Assembly (NCBI RefSeq): GCF_000282455.1
Contig: NZ_AKJG01000011.1
Location: 1-47,150 of the forward strand
Length of the DNA: 47,150 nt
Direction of reading: 5' to 3'
Source: Pseudomonas sp. GM74
GTDB taxonomy: Bacteria; Pseudomonadota; Gammaproteobacteria; Pseudomonadales; Pseudomonadaceae
Below, one piece after another: positions 43,426-47,150 of this stretch (position 1 is its first letter; each line of letters starts with the position of its first letter). The translations under genes and the position numbers were made by a program. The notes beneath the pieces are model-generated. The model was not told the origin of the DNA, made no database searches, and saw nothing but the letters and a program-made list of their open reading frames with translations.

Positions 43426-45360
43426 TCAGCCTGCCAGATGTTGCTCGGCCCAGCTGCGCACCTCGGCATACGGATAATCTTCCAGCGCCGCAAACCCCGA
43501 AATCGACCGCGCCTTGAGCTTGGTAAACAACGGCACGCTGATCCCGCACAGAAACCGTGTCACCCGTTCAGCCGAGGGCAGGTTGCCCGTGTGCTGCTCG
43601 TGCCTGTGGATAAAACCGCCACACAGCGCCTCGAAATTTTTATCCACAAGGGCCGGAAGCTCCGGTGGTGCCGGTAGCCGCGCCACTTGCCCATGACACA
43701 CCGAACAATGCCCGCATCGCTGCGGTGCATCGTGGTCACCGAAATACTCGGCCAGGCGATAACCCAGGCAACGGTCGGTGGCGAACAGGTCCAGCATCGC
43801 GTGAATCCGCGCGACCTCGGTGCGCTCATGCCGAGTGAAACAGCCGTGCAGTTCCTCGCTCAACGCGACGTTGTCGAACCCGTTTTGCAGCACGCTGTAG
43901 ACCTCGGTCATCTGCTTGCTTTCCAGCTCCACCCAGCCCTTCTCCTGGAAATAATCCAGCGCCTTGACCACTCGACTGCGTTCGGCCTGATGCTGCTCGT
44001 GCAACGCCTCGAAATTCACCGTGGCCCAGGTCCGGGCTCGGCTTGAGGTCTGGATGATCGCAGCGACAAAATCCCTGCGCTCGCCTTCAAAATGCGCCAA
44101 TAGCACCTCGGGCTCTTGCACATACTTGAAACGGTACTCGGCGTAGTACGCGTAGCGCGGGGCGATCAGCCCGCGCAATTCGAGTTGCACCAGCAAGGTC
44201 TTGAGCGGTAACTGACGAATGTTGCTCTGATCGGCCAACGGCCCCAGCAGAAACTCCCACTGCCCTTCGGGTGCTGCGGCAAGCATCTCGTCCAGCACGC
44301 AACGGATGCCATCGAGCTCGGGGGTGTCGCCGTAGACGAAGTTCTCCAGCACGTTGAGGCTGTCGCGATTGGCCAACACCAGGCAGTCCGACGGCTGCCC
44401 GTCACGCCCGGCGCGGCCGATTTCCTGGCTGTAGTTTTCGATGGATTTTGGCAGGTCGAAATGCACCACGTTGCGGATGTCGCTCTTGTCGATGCCCATG
44501 CCGAAAGCGATGGTGGCGACGATGCAATTGGACTGCCCGCCCATGAATCGACGCTGGATCGCTTCCCGTTGCTCATGGGGCAACCCGGCGTGATAAGCCT
44601 CGGCCTGAATGCCGTTGCGGTTCAGGTGTTCGGCGATGTGCTCGGCAGTTTTTTGCAAGGTCACATAGACGATGCTCGGCTGGTCCGGACGCTGGCTCAT
44701 CCACTCGACCAGACGCCTGCGCTTGTCCGCTCCGCGAACCGGCTCCACCAGTAAATTGAGGTTCGGGCGATAGAAACCGGTGGTCACCACATCGTCGGCG
44801 GCGATGGCGAATTTCGCCTGCATGTCGGCGATGACCTTGGGCGTCGCCGTTGCGGTCAACAGCAATACCTGCGGAATGTTGAACTGGCGTTGATAGTCGG
44901 GAAGTTTGAGGTAGTCCGGGCGAAAGTTATGCCCCCATTCGGAAATGCAGTGCGCCTCGTCCACCACCAGCAGCGAGATCGGCACTTGCTGCAAAAAATG
45001 CCGGAAGCGCTCGTTCTTCAGGCGCTCCACGGAGATCATCAAAATCTTCAACTCGCCGGATTTTGCCCGGGCCATGACGTCGCTGGCGTCATCGCGGCTC
45101 TGGGCCGAATCGATACTGCCCGCCGAGATGCCATGGCGTTGCAGAAACGCCAGTTGATCCTGCATCAACGCCAGCAGCGGCGAGACCACCAGCGTCAGGT
45201 GCGGCAGCAACAGCGCCGGCAATTGGTAGCAAAGGGACTTGCCGGAACCGGTGGGGAAAATCGCCGCCGCCGAGCGCCCCGCCAGCACAGCACTGACGGC
45301 CGCCTCCTGACCGGGTCGAAACTGTGGATAACCGAAAACCTGTTCCAGGGTGTTGTGCAT
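43426..45360 (-). CDS. RecQ-type ATP-dependent DNA helicase
   Basis: 644 aa SF2 3'-5' helicase. FGYPQFRPGQEAA is motif 0, Walker A PTGSGKS is at 36-42, DEAHCISEWGH at 134-144, motif III is LLTATATP, motif V TIAFGMGIDKSD and motif VI YSQEIGRAGRDG. The zinc-binding Cys cluster is in QRCGHCSVCHG, and an HRDC-like region seems replaced by a short tail ending SWAEQHLAG. Length is close to E. coli RecQ (609 aa) but the C-terminus differs, so a RecQ paralogue is possible. Role in recombination repair is the family expectation. Confidence 0.93.
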   Translation of the reverse strand: MHNTLEQVFGYPQFRPGQEAAVSAVLAGRSAAAIFPTGSGKSLCYQLPALLLPHLTLVVSPLLALMQDQLAFLQRHGISAGSIDSAQSRDDASDVMARAKSGELKILMISVERLKNERFRHFLQQVPISLLVVDEAHCISEWGHNFRPDYLKLPDYQRQFNIPQVLLLTATATPKVIADMQAKFAIAADDVVTTGFYRPNLNLLVEPVRGADKRRRLVEWMSQRPDQPSIVYVTLQKTAEHIAEHLNRNGIQAEAYHAGLPHEQREAIQRRFMGGQSNCIVATIAFGMGIDKSDIRNVVHFDLPKSIENYSQEIGRAGRDGQPSDCLVLANRDSLNVLENFVYGDTPELDGIRCVLDEMLAAAPEGQWEFLLGPLADQSNIRQLPLKTLLVQLELRGLIAPRYAYYAEYRFKYVQEPEVLLAHFEGERRDFVAAIIQTSSRARTWATVNFEALHEQHQAERSRVVKALDYFQEKGWVELESKQMTEVYSVLQNGFDNVALSEELHGCFTRHERTEVARIHAMLDLFATDRCLGYRLAEYFGDHDAPQRCGHCSVCHGQVARLPAPPELPALVDKNFEALCGGFIHRHEQHTGNLPSAERVTRFLCGISVPLFTKLKARSISGFAALEDYPYAEVRSWAEQHLAG

Positions 45361-45623
45361 AAGCTGTCACTCCGTTGACTGCTGCGGAGTCAAAAGCCTG
45401 GCCGGCGATTGCAGCGAGTCAAGAAAAGGTCGGGGGCGAAAATGATAGGGGATGATACAGCGTCCCAACCCACCGATCCCTGGCCATAGGTTGAAACACA
45501 GGAGGCACTTTGCCCACTGATCTTGGCCTTACATCAGCCGGTATGGTTTACCTCCATCGACTTCCGCCAAGTATCCATCATGCAGGTAGCGTGAGATACG
45601 CGGATCTTTATCAAGGAACGACC

Positions 45624-46475
45624 ATGCCCCCAAACAGCAGCCTGCCGGCGTTTCGAGGAAGGCTCCGTGATCCGGGTTTTGACCATGTCGAGAATCAGGT
45701 CGGCACTTTTGATCGGGTCGGCCACGGCACCCAGATGGCCGGCATCCTCGCAGCCAACAAGGATGATCAGGGCATGCACGGCGTCGCGTTCAACGCCCAG
45801 CTGATCCCCTATCGCTTCGGCGACGATAACGAACCCTTTTTCTTCGACGGTGAAATCGCTCAGTCCTGGCAAGCAGGTTTCGACAAGGGCGCGCGCATCC
45901 TCAACAACTCGTGGGCCAACGCCATTCCTGCGACCGAAATCAACGAGGCGCGTTACAAGCAAGTCATGCCGCAATCACTGGTGACCGCGCGGAAACTGGT
46001 TGAGGACGGCGCCGTATTTGTTTTCCCTACCGGCAATGAACTGAAACGAGAACCCTTGGCTGAACCCGGCTTACCTGTCGCCATACCCGAACTGGAAAAA
46101 GGCTGGATCGCAGTGGTTGCGTTGAAAAACGACGGCAGCGCCATCAATGCCAAATCCAACTATTGTGGCGTGGCGGCAGCCTGGTGCATTGCTGTACCGG
46201 GTGGCGACTCCGGTGCAGGGCAAGGCCTGCTGACCACCAACAGGGATGGCACCTACACCCAGATGGCTGGCACCTCGCCTGCTGCGGCGTTGGTCAGCGG
46301 AGCATTGGCGGCATTGCAAAGTCGTTACCCCGAGCTCACTGCGCAGCAAGTGCGCGAGCGTCTGCTGGCAACGGCGAACCGGACTGGCCTCTATGCCAAC
46401 AGTGAAGCGTACGGTAGAGGATTGATGGATCTGGAAGCAGCCTCGCGCCAAGCGCCAAAGGTCATGACCGAGTAA
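45624..46475 (+). CDS. truncated S8 (subtilisin-like) peptidase, probably inactive
   Basis: 283 aa from the ATG at 45624 with AAGGAA 5-6 bases upstream; the frame stays open to 45510. The catalytic His is in GHGTQMAG (His34), the oxyanion Asn is in FPTGNE (Asn138) and the Ser in AGTSPAAALVSG (Ser218). The strand carrying the catalytic Asp (D-S/T-G) that should precede His by 30-60 residues is missing in this frame and in its upstream extension. There is no signal peptide and no autotransporter beta-barrel, although the sequence reads like an autotransporter passenger. Most likely a remnant that lost both ends. Confidence 0.75.
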   Translation: MPPNSSLPAFRGRLRDPGFDHVENQVGTFDRVGHGTQMAGILAANKDDQGMHGVAFNAQLIPYRFGDDNEPFFFDGEIAQSWQAGFDKGARILNNSWANAIPATEINEARYKQVMPQSLVTARKLVEDGAVFVFPTGNELKREPLAEPGLPVAIPELEKGWIAVVALKNDGSAINAKSNYCGVAAAWCIAVPGGDSGAGQGLLTTNRDGTYTQMAGTSPAAALVSGALAALQSRYPELTAQQVRERLLATANRTGLYANSEAYGRGLMDLEAASRQAPKVMTE

Positions 46476-46885
46476 GTCTGTATGGGTCGTTCGGCAGCGT
46501 CGAGATAACCTCACCAGTCTGAACCACCCACACGACTCAAGCCCCTTGTGGGAGCAGGCTTGCTCCGGGCGGCGCTCCGACGAAGGGGCCAGCACAGCCA
46601 CTGTAAAACTCGAAACACCCGACATTGTCCGAGGCACCCTTTACCGAGATTTACTGCGAAACGGCTGAGAACGCTGTAAGCATTTTTACCTCTCGCCATT
46701 TCACGTTGAAAACCCACCAACAACCCGTAGTCCCCTTCCTCCAAATATGACAAAACCCTTACAAAGCCTGTCGATCTCAGCCGTCTTGCCCCCCAACGCC
46801 ATACCCTCCTATAGTTTCCTGCGCGGCTGAAAACAGTGTCTCGGCCTGCCGGGAACACTTGCCGATTTCGCACAGGACCCACTTA
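46476..46885. other. intergenic region before the last gene
   Basis: 410 bases with the single REP unit and an otherwise featureless GC-moderate stretch. The end should hold the promoter of the gene at 46886; TATAGT near 46811 is a possible -10. No gene or RNA is recognised. Confidence 0.4.
46545..46580. repeat. single degenerate REP unit
   Basis: CTTGTGGGAGCAGGCTTGCT followed by CCGGGCGGCGCTCCG: one unit of the window's REP family without a facing partner. Confidence 0.65.
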
Positions 46886-47150
46886 ATGAAAAACTCCGAC
46901 TCACTGACAGCCCGCTACCACCCGCTAAAGACCCGCTACAGCGAAACCCCCGTGCTGGTCATCGATACCGAGGCCGACCCCTTCGAGATCCTCGACGCCG
47001 CCCGACAACGCATCCGCGCCGCCAGCGACTTGCTCGAAACCCTTTACTGCACCTGTTTCAAACAGGCCGAAGCGAGCGACATCCCCAATATCGTCGGCGC
47101 CCTATACCTGCTGACCCAGGACGGCAACTGTAGTGGTCTAATGAAACCGG
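46886..47150 (+). CDS. hypothetical protein, incomplete at the window edge
   Basis: 88 codons to the end of the window. It starts MKNSDSLTARYHPL, then VLVIDTEADPFEILDAARQR and a helical part (RAASDLLETLYCTC, SDIPNIVGALYLL). It resembles small Pseudomonas proteins of about 90-120 aa with no known role. The last about 7 codons fall in a sequence that looks like an insertion-sequence end, so the true reading may be interrupted. Confidence 0.6.
   Translation, partial: MKNSDSLTARYHPLKTRYSETPVLVIDTEADPFEILDAARQRIRAASDLLETLYCTCFKQAEASDIPNIVGALYLLTQDGNCSGLMKP
47129..47150. mobile_element. possible terminal repeat of an insertion sequence
   Basis: The last 22 bases, beginning TGTAGTGGTCTAATGAAACC, resemble the terminal inverted repeats of Pseudomonas IS3-type elements as I remember them (TG start, GTGG, GAAACCGG). 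Only one end is visible, so this is tentative. Confidence 0.4.

Overview
The window looks like the chromosome of a fluorescent-group Pseudomonas. Evidence: GC-rich coding sequence, many paired REP elements of the form GTGGGAGCGGGCTTGC, an OprD-family porin, and gene blocks I remember as neighbours in Pseudomonas (rmlC-dctB-dctD; cysQ-nudE-yrfG-kbp-LysR-fdhD-ydeP; agmatine deiminase). No sequence search was run; family calls rest on motifs.

Layout. 1-2974: a possible upstream gene end, a secreted small protein (-), an alpha/beta hydrolase whose stop codon lies in a 26-bp perfect palindrome, and two tandem paralogous small proteins. 2992-9148: GABA-type permease (-), then a complete polar amino-acid ABC importer (ATPase, binding protein, two permeases) with a methyltransferase overlapping its end. 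9492-10316: FkbM-type methyltransferase.

10395-10470 is tRNA-Thr(UGU). About 8.8 kb of foreign DNA follows it, bounded by a 27/28-nt repeat of the tRNA 3' end (10448-10475 and 19204-19230). The island carries a P4-type integrase, a cluster of DnaA-box-like sites, a second tyrosine recombinase with an overlapping small gene, and, in its AT-rich right half, a tight four-gene operon on the minus strand. The operon encodes a Ser/Thr protein kinase, a compact UvrD-like helicase/ATPase, a 450-aa protein of no recognised family, and a small protein with ADP-ribosyltransferase-like motifs. This gene set, in a tRNA-borne integrase island, is the best candidate for an undescribed system, most plausibly anti-phage defence; that role is inference.

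19290-25565 is core genome on the minus strand: an SDR/DsbA/tautomerase operon, OprD porin, DsbA-like protein, a small conserved protein and agmatine deiminase. 25860-28772 is a 970-aa kinase-aminotransferase fusion. 28963-32814 holds rmlC and the DctB/DctD two-component system. 32855-40462 holds a thioesterase, cysQ-nudE, yrfG, kbp, a LysR regulator and fdhD with a YdeP-like molybdoenzyme. 40817-45360 holds a glycine-zipper protein, a thioesterase, a 3-hydroxyacyl-CoA dehydrogenase and RecQ. The end holds a degenerate subtilisin-like peptidase and a partial gene that may be interrupted by an insertion sequence at the window edge.
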